A stretch of DNA of 64,000 nucleotides from Sipunculus nudus (GCA_026874595.1 CM049308.1:47003327-47067326), one strand, 5' to 3'; shown: positions 38,940-51,983, counted from the first letter of the stretch. Notes: generated by a model from the sequence alone, not told the origin. Numbers and translations: made by a program.

Positions 38940-39865
38940 AAAGCCTAAAATGATGCACGATCTAGTTAGCAAAGGTTTAATGGAAGAGAGTGAAGTGGAA
39001 ACATAAAAAAATGATAGCCTTGCTATGCAGTTAGAATTTAAAAAGTTAGAAATGCAACATGAGCTAGCTTAAAGAGAGGGAAGAACATGAAAGGTGAGAA
39101 AGAGAAAGACTAGAAAAAGAAAAAGAAAAGGAGTTAAAACGACTTGAGTTAGAAAGACTTAGAAGAACCAGAACAGGCTCTACTTGCTGCCCCAACTCAC
39201 AGTTTTGATGACGAGGTTGATAAATACTTCTTACACTTTAAGAAGGTAGCTCAAAATTTAAATGGCCTAAGGAAAATTGGACTATGCTATTACAAAGTGT
39301 TTTGACTGTAAAGGCCAGAGAAATTTATATAGAGCTTTCAGTAGAAGCCGCTGCTGACTTTGGCCAGGTCAAACGGTTATTTCTGAAAGGTTATGAGGTA
39401 GTTCTGGAGGCTTACCGCCAGAAATTCAGATATTGGAAAAATCGCAATGACCAGACCTATGTACAATTTTCTAGGAATATGAGCAGTTGCTTGATCGCTG
39501 GGTCTTTTCAAGAGTCCTGCGAGGATTATCCTCTTAATAAGGCTACGTCCTTTCATGACTCTTGCGAGAGTATTTCAAATGAGGCCAGGTCCTCTTATGA
39601 CAAACAGAAGTTTGTTTCTGCTGAGGAAATTTCCTCTGTTGACTCCCATGAGGAGTTTGATTGTAATAAGGATGTAGATTCCTTTAGTGACTCTGAACAA
39701 GAGTTTATGACTGACACTGTCAGTGTAAGTTCTTTGTTTGATAAAATTGAGGTAGTAGATTCCCCTCCTGACTCTGAAATGGAGTTATTTGAGCCATTCA
39801 TACATGATGGTTTTGCATCACTTTCAAGTGATTTTTTTCAGATTCTACCCCTATTAGAATTTTGA
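38940..39865 (+). pseudogene. Ty3-type gag remnant
   Basis: Charged coil-forming sequence (KEKEKELKRLELER type) with stops runs to about 39,180. The frame from 39,284 has LLQSVLTVKAREIYIELS...VKRLFLKGYEVVLEAYRQKFRYWK, the SCAN-like capsid, followed by a long acidic serine-rich stretch. It leads into protease at 39,850. Inactive. Confidence 0.75.
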
Positions 39866-40092
39866 GGGACACAGGTTCAGGTCAAACTCTCATGTTAGCA
39901 AACACTTTGCCATTTTCTAATAGATCTTTTACTGGTGCATATGCACTTGTTAATGGTGTGTTTTCAGACAAGCACACTTCAGTTCCGCTTCACAGTGTAC
40001 ATTTAAAATCAGATTTGATTCCTTGGAATATTACTGTGGGCATAAGAACTACTTTACCCTTTAAGGGAATTCAGTTGCTTACTAGGCAATGA
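39850..40092 (+). pseudogene. Ty3-type aspartic protease
   Basis: ILRDTGSGQTLMLANTLPF has the D-T-G active site, followed by VPLHSVHLKSDL and TVGIRTTLPFKGIQLL. The frame closes shortly after GIQLL, where the expected LGND follows in another frame. It is most similar in layout to the split protease at 21.8-24.2 kb. Confidence 0.75.
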
Positions 40093-40126
40093 TGTTGCAG
40101 GTGAAAAAGTACAGCCTGTACCAATA

Positions 40127-41470
40127 GTGACAGAAAAGCCGTCACTTGATCAGGATACTGATCCTGAAAATCAGGAAATTCCTGGTTTGTATCCTTCATG
40201 TGCTGTAACTAGATCTATGGCGAAGGAAAACACACATGAGGATAATGGTCCAGATAATTACACTCCGGGAGTCACAAGTGACTCGTCTAACGACTCGCCC
40301 GTACAGGATGCAGCATTTTCGAGGTCAGAACTTATCACGGAACAGCATAAGGACCCTGGTATTTCATGTTTGTTTCCCAGGGCAGTTTCTAAAGATGAAC
40401 TGTCACAGAACCTAGTTTGATTCTATGTTAAAAATGGAGTGCTTATGCGTGAATGGCGGCCACCTGATGTATGCGCTGATGATGAGTGGGTCATCAAATA
40501 ACAAATAGTAGTGCCAAAAAGCTGTCGCAATGAAATTCTAAGCATGGCATATGAGGCTATAGGTATAGATAAAACTTATCAGTAAGTTAGTACACCCTTC
40601 TATTGACCTAATCTCAGGACAGATGTTGTACAATACTGTAAATCATGCCACACATGCCGGATGGTAGGCAAGCCAAATCAGAGTCCTCCTAAAGCCCCAC
40701 ATAGGCCTATTCCTGCTTTCGAGGAACCATTTAGTAGGATTATTGTTGTCTGTGTTGGACCACTGCCCTAAACAAAATCTGGACATAAATTCTTGCTGAA
40801 AACTATGTGCGGATCTACCAAGTTCCCTGAGGCAATACCATTGCGCAAAATTAATGCCAAAAGTGTTGTCAAGGCTGACCAAGTTTTATACAATGTCGAG
40901 ATTACCAAATTCCGTCCAGTCTGACCAAGGATCCAATTTTATGTCTGGCTTATAACAGCAAGTTATGCTTGAGCTAGGTATAAAACAGTACAGCTCTTCG
41001 CCATACCATCTTGAAAGTCAGGGCGCCCTCGAGCGTTTTCACCAGATATAAAAAACATGATTAGTACCTATTATTATCACACACAGAAAGACTGGGATAC
41101 AGGAATCCACCTATTGCTGTTTGCTGTTAGAGAATCCTTTCAAGAGTCCTTGGGTTTCAGTCCCTTTGAACTAATTTTCGGACACTCAGTTCAAGGTCCA
41201 TTAAAATTGCTTAAAGAAAAACTCTTGTGTGAAAATCCTGATTCTCTTAGTTTATTGCAGTAGGTCTCAGACTTTCGCACTAAACTACACAATGCTTGTG
41301 AGATTTCAAAGTCTTATCTTAAATATGCACAAAGTAAAATGAAAACAAAGTATATCAAGCAGACTGTAATTAGGACATTTGAGCCTGGTGAAAAGGTCCT
41401 TGCCTTACTACCTATCCCTGGCAGACCTCTGCTAGCTAGGTATTTTGGTCCTTGCATTGTTGTCAAGAAG
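40127..41470 (+). pseudogene. Ty3-type integrase with lost first catalytic Asp; protease-integrase order
   Basis: After a linker (CAVTRSMAKE) come a zinc-binding region (about 40,480-40,660, CKSCHTCRM), FEEPFSRIIVVCVGPL, where the expected first catalytic Asp reads Val (GTC 40,748-40,750) with a stop soon after, SDQGSNFMSG with the second Asp near 40,923, and LERFH with the Glu near 41,033. ESLGFSPFELIFGH and FEPGEKVLALLPIPGRPLLARYFGP follow. No reverse transcriptase lies between protease and integrase, as in the Gmr1 lineage. It is heavily broken. Confidence 0.75.
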
Positions 41471-42380
41471 AGAAAGTTACAGAAAGACACAAAGTTCCAC
41501 GCAGATTATGGTGAGTTCATGACCAATATGATACAGAAAGGTTATGCGGAGATGATTCCAGAAAATGAGATGGATCGTAAAGATGAAAAGGTGTGGTATA
41601 TACCCCACCATGATATATACCATCCGAGGAAAAACAAGATACGTGTCGTGTTCAATTGCGGTCTTATTATCAAGGAATATCTTTGAACGACACTCTTCTA
41701 AAGGGGTCGGATTTGACCAACATTTAAATCTGTTTGGTTGGAGTTTTCCAAGGATTTAGACAAGATTCGGTTGCGATTATGGCTGACATAGAGGCAATAT
41801 TCTACCAAATTTGAGTCAGCCAGGACGATACAGACATGTTAAGATTTCGTGGTGGCTTAATGGTGATTTGACGTAGAACCCAAAGAAATACAGAATGTTG
41901 GTTCACATTTTCGGTGCCACGTTTTCACAAAGTTGTTCGAACTTTGTATTGAAGAAGGTGGCAGAGGAGGCTGCTTCCACATTGATGGTCAATCTGACAA
42001 ATACTTGCGCGAAAGGAGGCTTTCATCTGACCAAATTTATGTGTAACAGAGAAGGCGTTTTGGAGACATTATCCAGTAACAGTGATGCTTCTTGTAAGAA
42101 GGACATGGACTTAGATCATGATGAGCAACACATAGAAAGAGGGCTGGGAATAGAATGGTGTGTAGAATCGGACATGTTCATGTTCAGGATTCACATAAAG
42201 GAACGGCCGCTTACAAGAAGGGGGATTCTATCTATAGTAAGTTCGGTGTAGGACCCCCTTGGTTTCCTTGCACCTTTCCTTCTCCTTGCTAAATTAATCT
42301 TGCAGGACTTATGTCGGTCAAAATTCACTTGGGACGAAGAAATACCTCCTGAGCTCTTGCATCTGTGGCGTAGATGGCTA
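41470..42380 (+). pseudogene. BEL/Pao reverse transcriptase remnant
   Basis: Starts inside the ORF 41,339-41,686 with KFHADYGEFMTNMIQKGYAE, VWYIPHHDIYHPRKNKIRVVFNC, then ADIEAIFYQI and VHIFGATFSQSCSNFVLKK, all typical of BEL/Pao. Frames shift repeatedly, and the catalytic YVDD box is not seen. Confidence 0.75.
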
Positions 42381-42389
42381 ACGGAGCTC

Positions 42390-43390
42390 CCTTAATTGAA
42401 AGATTTCAGTGTGAGCAGATGCTTGAAACCAAAACTCTTTGGAGCAATCCAGTCGGCTCAGATTCACCATTTTTCAGATGCCAGTGATCTGGGACAGTCA
42501 GCTATCTACGTCTTATCAATGAAATGGGAAAGGTCCATTGTTCGTTCCTTATGGGCAAGTCACGTGTTTATCCACTTAAACAGATTACAATTCCACGAAT
42601 GGAACTTACGGCTGCAACAGTAGCTGTTCGTGTTGACAAGATGCTGAAAAGAGAATTAGAAATCAGCATAGATGAAACATTCTTTTGGACGGATAGTATG
42701 TCGGTTATCCGATATATTAACAACTAGTGTACACGCTCTCGCACATTCGTAGCAAATTGTGTTGCGGTCATACATGATGGATCATGTCCGGTAGAATGGA
42801 ATTATGTTGATTCAGCCTCAAATCCTGCAGATGATGCATCAAGAGGTTTACTTGCCAGTACTCTAACCGGTAATCATAGATGGATCAGAGGACCAGAACT
42901 TTTATGGACCACCGAATTAGATCAACACCCAGTCAGTTCCTGTTTAGACTGCGAAATGCCAGAGGATGATCCTGAGGTTCGCAAAAAAGTCCTGGTGAGC
43001 AGTGTAGTCACGGGTGGCTCAAATGACGTTATCAATCGCTTCATTTTGTACCACTCTAGCTGGCTGAAACTTAAGAAGCACACAGCTTGGACCCTGTAAC
43101 TACGCGAAACGTTACGAACAAGATTTAAAGTGAAACTCTCCAGGAAAGATGACACACAGATGTCTAGTGATGCGCGCACCAAGCTGACTTAGATAAGGGA
43201 CCAGACATTAAATCTAGAAAAGGAAACAAAGAAATGTTTTTTGACTGTCAAAGATTTAGACAAGGCCGAACACGTAATTTTAGCTAATGTCCAACGGAAA
43301 GCCTTTCCGCGGGAAGTTGACAGTTTGGCAGACGAAGAAAATGGAACAAATCGGAAAAGAGATGCTGACACAAATGTGCAAGCCGCCTAG
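42390..43390 (+). pseudogene. BEL/Pao RNase H and downstream region
   Basis: Includes IHHFSDASDLGQSA, IPRMELTAATVAVRVD, ETFFWTDSMSVIRYINN and VDSASNPADDASRG, the usual BEL/Pao RNase H stations. Coding ends near 43,390 at a break before inserted DNA. Confidence 0.75.
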
Positions 43391-43392
43391 TG

Positions 43393-44190
43393 TATGTCAA
43401 ATGGAATTTCAAAAAATAATGAAGTAAGTTAGGGAAAATATAATTTATGCGGTGCATTAGTAGGTCAGTTAGTATTAAATTGGAATATCAGGTCATAAGG
43501 TGTAGTTGGAGAGAGGGAGTTAATAATATTTGGTGAAGTTGTCAGCTGTTGTTGTCATCCTGTTTCATCCGTGCTGACGACGCTGGTGGATTATTCAGTA
43601 ATATATTGTATATTATGTAAATAAATGGACTTACTGTACCATGATTTATTATAATTAGATGATAGAAAGTTCTAGAGAATTCAGGCAATGTATAATTTCC
43701 AATAGGTAAATTCTAGAAAATCCCGTAGGTGCTAGTCTTGACAAGAAACGACTTGATTATTCTAGAGACTTCTAGAAGTTTCGGTTACCAAGGTATCCCA
43801 GGTATAAATAGGGCGGTGTCAAGGCCGGTCAGAAAGATAAGTGAATGAATTTGGAAGATACTGTCAACTGGTGACAGGTCGTTTTATGTCAACGACGGAT
43901 TAGTTGAACACCGAGCGGGGTGTGTTATAAATTCCGCGAGGACAGTATTAGTCCTGAAGAGAATATAGATAGTTGTAGCCGATCAGGGCGTTAGAAGATA
44001 TACGTGATTGTTATTTGTTGAAGACGTTGCTATTGTAAGATTGGAACCAGTCAACGACGACGGTGGCCAATTGATGGATGTTACCGGAATAAACCGTGTT
44101 CTTCAGTTCAGACAACGAGTGGTATTTTAGACTTTTCAGTGTGAAAGAACTCGGGAATATATGTCCGCTCCGTGTGTGGTGTGACATATA
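43393..44190 (+). mobile_element. ~800-bp insertion in BEL/Pao element, possible solo LTR
   Basis: Separates the RNase H region from the integrase. It begins TGTATGTC and ends near GTGTGACATATATA, has a TATAAATAGG-type box near 43,803 and AATAAA near 44,090. That layout fits an LTR, but the target-site duplication and exact ends are unresolved. Confidence 0.4.
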
Positions 44191-44203
44191 TAAGTAAGAT
44201 GCC

Positions 44204-45415
44204 ATGCCGAAGGCTAGTCCATTGTACAAATTAGATCCTTTCATGGAAAATAGATTGTTACGAGTTGGAGGGCGCCTTAGCAGAACGTCTTTACCAGAGG
44301 AGACAAAACATCCTGTTGTTTTGCCTAATGACTCTCATGTGTCGCATCTCATTCTACAGCATATTCACGAGGATACGAGTCACAATGGAAGAAACCATAT
44401 TCCGCCGCGAGAAGAATTGTGCATAATTGCGTTAATTGCCGAAGCCAACATGAAAGCAGGTGAATAAGAGATGGCAGACTTACCTGCAGATCGTGTTACG
44501 GTGGACGAACCTCCTTTCACCCGTGTGGGTGTGGATTATTTCGGACCTTTTCAAGTTAAGCGAGGTCGATGTGTCGTCAAAAGGTACGGCGTAGTGTTTA
44601 CGTGTTTAGCCATTCGCGCTGTCCACATTGAAATAAGTCATACTTTGGATACTGATTCCTGCGTGAATGGTTTGCGTCGATTCATAGCAAGACGAGGCCA
44701 AGTCAAAGTAACTCGTTCCGACAATGGAACCAACCTGGTCGATGCCAAACGGGAACTTTTGCAAGAAATCAGTAAATGGAATCAAAGCCAAATTCGCGAC
44801 GCATTGCTGCAGAAGAAAGTAGACTGGATTTTCAATCCACCTTTAGGTTCGCATTACGGAGGATTGTGGGAGCGTCAGATAAGAACAATTAGAAAGATTC
44901 TCAACACGCTCGTTAAGAATCAGACTTTAGATGACGAATGTTTGCAGACATTCATGTGCGAAGTTGAGTCAACTATTAATTCGCGTCCAATTACACGAGG
45001 GTCCACAGATCCAAATGATATGGAGGCACTGACACCCAATCATATTTTGCTTCTCAAAACTGAACCTAACCTGCCCTCTGGATTGTTCCTGAAAGAGGAC
45101 AACTATGCGCGTCGAAAGTAGAGACAGGTCCAGTACATGGAAGATATTTTCTGGAAAAGATGGACCAGAGAATATCTACCGCAATTACAAGAGAAACAAA
45201 AATGGTGGAAGCCAAGGCGAAACTTTAGCCAAGGAGATATCGTGTTGATAATCGATGATACAGCTCCGCGCAACTCCTGGCTAATGGGAAGAATAACAGA
45301 AATCGTCCCAGATCGAAATGGTTACGTTCGACTTGTGAAAGTGAAATCGCGAACAAGTACTCTCGAACGACCGATAGACAAGTTGTGTCTCCTGCTTGAA
45401 ACAGACGGATCATGA
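44204..45415 (+). pseudogene. BEL/Pao integrase with C-terminal domain
   Basis: LYKLDPFMENRLLRVGGRLS (44,204-44,460) is the upstream zinc-region side. The frame 44,471-45,121 is the DDE core: VDYFGPF with the first Asp, TRSDNGTNL with the second, and GGLWERQIR with the Glu. After one stop, 45,137-45,415 gives the C-terminal WKPRRNFSQGDIVLI domain. The catalytic core is intact but interrupted around it. Confidence 0.85.
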
Positions 45416-45592
45416 TTAGCCTAAAATAGTGTAAAGGCACTGGTGCGAGCCTAGCCCCGCCAGTTGAAGCCTGGTAATTTTGCTGTTATTGATTAGTGAT
45501 CACATGGACTCAGTATTTGCATGTAACTTCTAATGTTTATGTTCTGTGTGTAGTTTTCTTTGGATAATTATCTGTGTTTATCATTGATAATT

Positions 45593-45690
45593 AAGGGGCC
45601 GGGATGTAATAGGCGCAGTCACATAACAAAGCTAGCCCTACCCAGTGCTGCCTCCTCTTGGCTGTACGGTGTACTAATTTAGTGACAGTT
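45593..45690 (+). repeat. Polypurine tract and start of BEL/Pao 3' LTR
   Basis: AAGGGGCCGGGA at 45,593-45,604 is directly followed by TGTAATAGGCGCAG, as expected for a polypurine tract and LTR start. The LTR is cut off after about 90 bases by the dispersed repeat. Confidence 0.5.
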
Positions 45691-45691
45691 T

Positions 45692-47600
45692 TTTTAGCTC
45701 AGCTGACTATAAGTCATCTGAGCCATAGTCGTGGTCCATTGTCCGTCGTCCGTCCGTCTGTCCGTCCGTCCGTAGATGTGGCACGTTTTGAAACCGTAAG
45801 ACTTAGGAATCCAAAATTCAGCATAATGTTAGATGTCCCCAAGATCTCCTACCAAGCCGAAAACTGGGTCTTTGCGACTTCGTTCCTTTGAGAAATTAAG
45901 GAAAAACCTCAAATTTTTATTAAAAACCTATTTTCACTCTTCAGGACTGCCTAATATCAAAACCACTCATCTGTTTTTCCTCATATTTACAATAAATATT
46001 CTTCTATATAGTTCCTATGTACATGCCAGAAATTAAGTCTGTTAAGTATAAATTCTTTAAGTTATGGGCCTGAACATAATAGACTTTATAAAAAATCAGG
46101 AAAAATATTTACTCACTTAACATGAAAAATTTAGAAACTAGAGTCTATTTTCCCAAGTATATAACTATGTTTAATTAAGATTTTATTGTTAACCCAAAAT
46201 TAGATCTGAATTTTGTAAAATTTTTAAGTTATTAGCATAAAAATAAAATCAGTACCTTAAATTTAGCCCAATTTTGACCATGGCACGTTTTTCTCCTGTA
46301 TGTACCATTGATTTAATTTTCACAGCATGTAAACATAAATATTTAATTTGTTTAAATCTGAAATTTGAAAATAAAAGCTTGAAAATTAAGCTAGTTATTG
46401 ATTTTTTTTCTTGAGGCTCTACTGTAGTCATTTGCTTTGATAACAGATTACAGATGCAAGGTCCAACTCCAGGTCACTGGAAGTCGGGCTATGCCAAGGT
46501 TTCTGATTTGTTACAGTCACTGGGGGAGACCCCCTGCTGTGACAGGTGTACAGTTATTCTCATATCACCACCCCAATCCCCCCCCCCCGGCAAACCCAAC
46601 CCACTAAGTGTAATGCAGTAATTGTTATTGTATTCACTGTATATCCTTAATTGTAACACTGTTTCCACTCCAATATACAAAAACTTTCCTTAAAAAAGTA
46701 ATTCAAGTGTAATCCAGAAGATGCCATGTTGTGTTAATGTAGCATTTTTAAAGAAATTAATTTTCTTTTAAATGATTTTAACAGATATAATTGAACCCAT
46801 CAGTATGCTTAAATTTATAAAATATGAAGCACATTATGGATAAATAAAGACACAATTGAAAATTGTGAAATCTAAATCAAGTATAATTTTTAGATATTTA
46901 TTGTTTTGCAGATTTAAAAGATTATATATATAATCATATAAATATCATTATAAATAAACATTTGTATGCATTGTGTGGTGTTATATGACAAGATTGAGAT
47001 TTATGATGATGCAATTGAGAATTATGAATCAACTTTTATATTCAGATGTATCTGTTTTATTGGAAATGTATAGAAATATAAACTTAAATTTAAAAAAAAA
47101 TTGATGTGATGAAAAAATTAGGATTTGATACAAACATTTGTTCATTATTTTCCTGCCACAGCAGAATTTGAGATCAGGCTTTGTTTGCCCTGTTTTATGT
47201 TGTTAATTAGTTATATTTCATCTGTATACATTTCATAAAAAAATACATATAATTAATAATATATATTATACAAAAAAAAAATATTCAATTAAACAAATTT
47301 GTAAACTACTGAAATGTCAACAGTTAATCAAAAAGCCAACTGATGATCATGGTAATAGTACAGATCATTTGTTCACAAACTGCTCACATGCTTCAGTTTC
47401 AACATTAGGAAACACATGGTCAGGTCACAAAATATTATTTGCAACAATTTCTTGCTCATCAATACAAACCAATCATATAAACCAACCATGGCCTTTATTA
47501 CCTCTTCCTCTTACACTTGATCTCCACTTGATATTATTTTAGATTTTTACCTTCAAGGTCAACTTCAGCTGAGCACAGTGACCCATAGGTCCCTTGTTTT
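45692..47600. mobile_element. Dispersed repeat copy, about 1.9 kb, non-coding
   Basis: Starts TTTTTTAGCTCAGCTGAC, CATCTGAGCC, GTCCGTCCGTCTGTCC, continues with the block shared with 30.8-31.0 kb and a block shared with 21,620-21,700, and ends CAGCTGAGCACAGTGACCCATAGGTCCCTTG near 47,595. It interrupts the BEL/Pao LTR. Confidence 0.6.
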
Positions 47601-47929
47601 TATATGGGACAAATCTTTCTGATACACCGCTGAGAAATTGCGCAAAAAGTACGACGGAGAAATTGTGTACGGTATAAACTGTGTTTACCTCGTCATGGTC
47701 TCTCTGACTGCTACGTTTACGAACATTATGTATGAAATATACGGATTTGTGATATGACTTTCGAAATATGCATCAGATACTGTGAAAGAGATGGTATTAA
47801 ACCTTTATTTGTATACCGTCGTTTCGATTCAGTGTCAGGTGAGCGAAAATAAGTGAGCGTAAATACAAACGGTGAGACTGAAGTTTGAAACTATAATACA
47901 ATTTTTGCCCTGTTAAAAGATGACACCTT

Positions 47930-48330
47930 CTTTGAAGGTCTCAATTATGGAGAAAAAAATTCGTAAAAATTTGTAAAAAAATACATGTGGCGCCACCAGT
48001 TTGCAGGAACTGATGGAACACTCCATGATGAATATTCATGCAAGAATCATGGTGATCAATGCAGTAGTTATTCAGATACTTGAGCTTTTGTATCAAATTT
48101 TTTATTGTTCTGGGGGGTACTTAGGAGACCTATAGCTCGGAGAATATGGGTAACAGAGACCTTATTTCAGGTTTCCAAGGAGATTTTTCATGGACCTGCC
48201 TGGATGTGAAGATAGAAGATTCCAGGTTCAGCGGTTACGATTTGTGCCCTGTTAACGGCCGGACGGACAGCCGGACGGACGAAGAGTGATTGCTATAGCT
48301 CAGATGACTTTCAGTTAGCGGAGCTAAAAA
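47930..48330 (-). mobile_element. Dispersed repeat copy with one 343-bp-type unit, reverse orientation
   Basis: The reverse complement of the 22.1-22.4 kb arrangement: CCGTCCGG-type run and CATCTGAGCTATAG start at about 48,230-48,320, GTGGCGCCACC at about 47,989. Confidence 0.65.
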
Positions 48331-48739
48331 TGTGATACAAAAGCTCCATTGTATGAATAACTATATAGTCAGTTCCAGCACCCCTGTCCACCTGTTTTTT
48401 CGCGATTATTCTTTTTGCGAATCAAAGAACGCCAAAACTTTTTGACCTTATTGCTGAAAGAGGAAAAAGCGTAGTTAACTATTATGGAAATAACAGCCTA
48501 CCTTATGTCATTTCCCTGTAAACAATATAAAATCATTTTATGAGTAACTAGTCTATTCTGTAGCCACAACTTGCTTCCAGTCAGTGTCAACCAGGCCGTT
48601 AAGTAAATATTTTTTTATATCATGAGTATGTAGGGTACCAAAAATAACGCTTTTGCCTCTTTATGCCATTGGTACAAATTTTGTTTGGCAAGTTTGTCTA
48701 ATGTAGAGATAATCGCGAAAAATCAGATGGACAGGGGTG

Positions 48740-49045
48740 TGGAACGTACTATAATACATTGATTGCCATGCTTCTTTCCATGCAAATTGATCATGGAGTG
48801 TTTCATCTGTTCCTGCAGACTGGTGGCACTACCTATATTTTTTAAAATTTTCCACATTTTTTCTATTTATGAGACCCCCCCCCCCCCCAAAATGGTCATC
48901 TGTCCAAATGCCCACTGAAATCCATTTCTTAGGATTCTTCACAACATTGATGATTTGTTTTGCATTCTCGCTGTCATTTTGCTCATTGTTCAACATTCCT
49001 TGAATTCAGCTGAGCGTCATGGCCCATGGGCTACTATTTTTCCTT
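48740..49045. mobile_element. Dispersed repeat fragment
   Basis: TTGATCATGGAGTGTTTCATC, TGGTGGCACTACCT, a C14 run near 48,878, and the terminal TTCAGCTGAGCGTCATGGCCC near 49,010. Confidence 0.6.
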
Positions 49046-51429
49046 CCCTACCCCTCTTCATTTACATGCGAAAGGAGGGTACTGTACATGTGATACGCAA
49101 GGCGCAGATGGTTTTCAGGCTCTGTAACTTGTCTCGTAGGTACTCCATGAGGGCACCCCCTCTGAAATCATCCATTTTGGTGTACAACCTATAGGCCTAC
49201 AATCTTTGGTGATTTTATCCGGTCTGTAACGATATGGCAAAAATCTGACACTAAGCCATCTGACTACAAAGAGTATAATACTTGTCTGTACGTAACTACC
49301 ACAATCATATTCGATTCCTGAATTTTAACCGCACAGTTTTACATTCTAATGCCTCACATGAGAGAGTAAACTCCTGCCGTTGTAGTTTCTGCTTAACACA
49401 GAGACCTATCATAACACGATGCAACCCACTGTTGTTCTGTTCGGATGGTACATTATACCTGAATATGTCATAGTGTAGTCCATACATGGACCTCTATTTC
49501 CTATGATACTCCTGCTGGACGGACATTACGGTCCATGGGCCCAATGTAAATTCAATATAGACACTCCGCAACGAATTTGCAACGATAGGTCGAGGGCCCT
49601 CGCAGGAGATAACAGGTCTGATCACTCGAAGAAATTGCATCAGGCTTATCAACACTATATTCGCAAACCTTTTGCATGAATGATTTTACATTCTAACTGA
49701 CAAAAAGTCTTATTTTACAGGTTCTTTCTTGTACAATCCACACACCGCTGTTTATCCAATGTGGCCATTTGTCGCAATGTAACGTGGGAAGGATTCATAC
49801 TCTCCGGGCAGAGACTACGCTTTTGAAAGGTCTCTCAGTTCACGTGAATAGGGCCGGATTATAAGACCGTCAGGACATCAGCAAAGAACCACAATCTGCT
49901 GTGCGTTGATCGCACTGGTTAATTGCAGAAATAAATAAACTTATAAATAGATAAAAGTTGTATCTGTGGTTGTAGATTTATGTGACAAAATTAATTTAAT
50001 CATCTTTCTTTGTTAAACTTCTACCGCGCTCTCCCCCTCTCATAATAGGTAAGATATAATAAAATGATAGGCTATATTATATTCTAAGACATTTTTTATG
50101 TTAATATATTAAAATTTGTCTCTCTGCATCCGTTTCATACAGAGCAAGGATTTCTGAAAATTGATCCGACTTGGGATTTTCGATCGATTGTGCATTGGCG
50201 TCAAGATCTTGCTCTTTCTATATCCACACCTTCATTTTCGTCTTGCAAACAGTTATGTTCAGCTCAAGGTGCAATATTTGACCACGCATGTTCAGGTGGT
50301 CCAAACTCGGCATTGTTCTGGATTTCTTCTCCACGAGTTCTACGTTTTCTGTGTACTTTGTTTCATTTTCAGCAATCATGTCGTCTGTATGAAAGCAGTG
50401 CGGCGCAAATTTAAATCAGGAAAACCACTCAACAGATCAACATCTTTGTTACGCCATGGTAGATACGGCATTAGCTTTGCTTGATAGAAGTCATTTGGAT
50501 CTCTTTCATATTAAACTTGTGAAATCTAATTACTGCTGGACGTCTTCGTTTATTCAAGATAGTATCACTGCTGTTCAATCTGATCTGTTTTGGGAGTTCT
50601 GCTTGAATGTCCTCTTGTTCATTCTCGATATCTAATACAACTGGTACAGAGTCATGTTCGTCTTCATTCACGTTTCCAGTCCTTACTTTATAGTTAGCAG
50701 TTAGGTCTCAACGAGCACCGTTCAAGGACATTGCTCTGGAAAATGTTCCCTCTTGATCTACTAAATCGTCCATTTTTTCTGTGGCTTAAGAACAGCTGCT
50801 CGCACATCTTTGGCATCTGTATTCACAAACAACGCTTCTCTGCTGATTTTTTTCATGGGCATAGTTAATATTTGCTAAACGGTTTCTTGAGCACTAACCT
50901 CACGATGATTAAGGAATACTATGCCTACAGTACATCAAAGCATGCAATGATCTCTTTGTCTTTGTACTCTTTGCATACTTGTTTTAGAAGTTCACCAATG
51001 CCTTTCTCATTTTTTGTCATATAGGCAGCAATGTACATAACATATGCGTATGCGTCTATGATATACTGTATGTCGATGTTTGCCTGCCAGGATTTCAGTA
51101 TCACTGGGTTATATGGATTGATAAGACTCTCTGTATGTGACCTCTTTAACACTAATGTTTTGCCTCTTTGTGATACCAAAAACTGCTGAACATACTCTTG
51201 CAGCGAAACACCCTTTATATAGAATTTGTTCTGGTGTCGCCTCTTTTGGTGCATCATCATTAGACATCACATCTTGCACTTTTTGGAGTACACGGCATGC
51301 ACGAACTTTCCTCAATTTTTTCATTTCATCATCTGGTTCTTTCGCAATGACTGTTAACGGACTAGGTGGTCTAGGAAAGTTGAGTCTACACGGTCCTTTC
51401 TTCTTGCAGTTACTTTAGTGTGCGTGAGT

Positions 51430-51660
51430 TTGCAGTTCCTTTACACGCCTTTGCAGGTTTTAGTCTTCGCCACCAGGTATAGCACAGGTAATATATCTGT
51501 CAACAAATGTTGTAATTACAACATCTGTATCAGAGTAAATTTTCGGCGCATCTTTCACCCATAATAGTGTATGTGCATGAGGAGAACCACGAGCATTAAA
51601 TTCTATTCGAATAACGTTGTCAACTATTTCTCTTAATGGTTATGCTTTTGATTTGAGAAC
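51430..51660 (-). pseudogene. Helitron Rep (HUH-type) segment
   Basis: The minus frame reads EFNARGSPHAHTLLWVKDAP near 51,550-51,610. The HAH in this position corresponds to the HUH nickase motif of rolling-circle Rep domains in Helitrons. Confidence 0.6.
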
Positions 51661-51983
51661 ATCTCGAAACAAGAGTTCTAGTCAATACTGAATCTGTCGT
51701 GCCGCAGAAACTGGGTTCCTTCTCAGCCATTGTGATCTCTCAGCGAAAGATAATTGTTTCACTCATCATCAGTTAATACAGTCCCATACTGTCTCGCTGT
51801 TGTTTAAATCACATCAGGCCATTGCATGTCAGCAGCTGATACAATGAAAAACCTAGTTGGTATTCCCAGCTGTCGAACCATGCCTAGAACATCATAAAAC
51901 ACAGTCTGGAAATATGCAGGAATTCCTCTGACGTTTTCAGCATTGATCAGATTTGACCAAACTGTTCAACTGTTACACATCTT

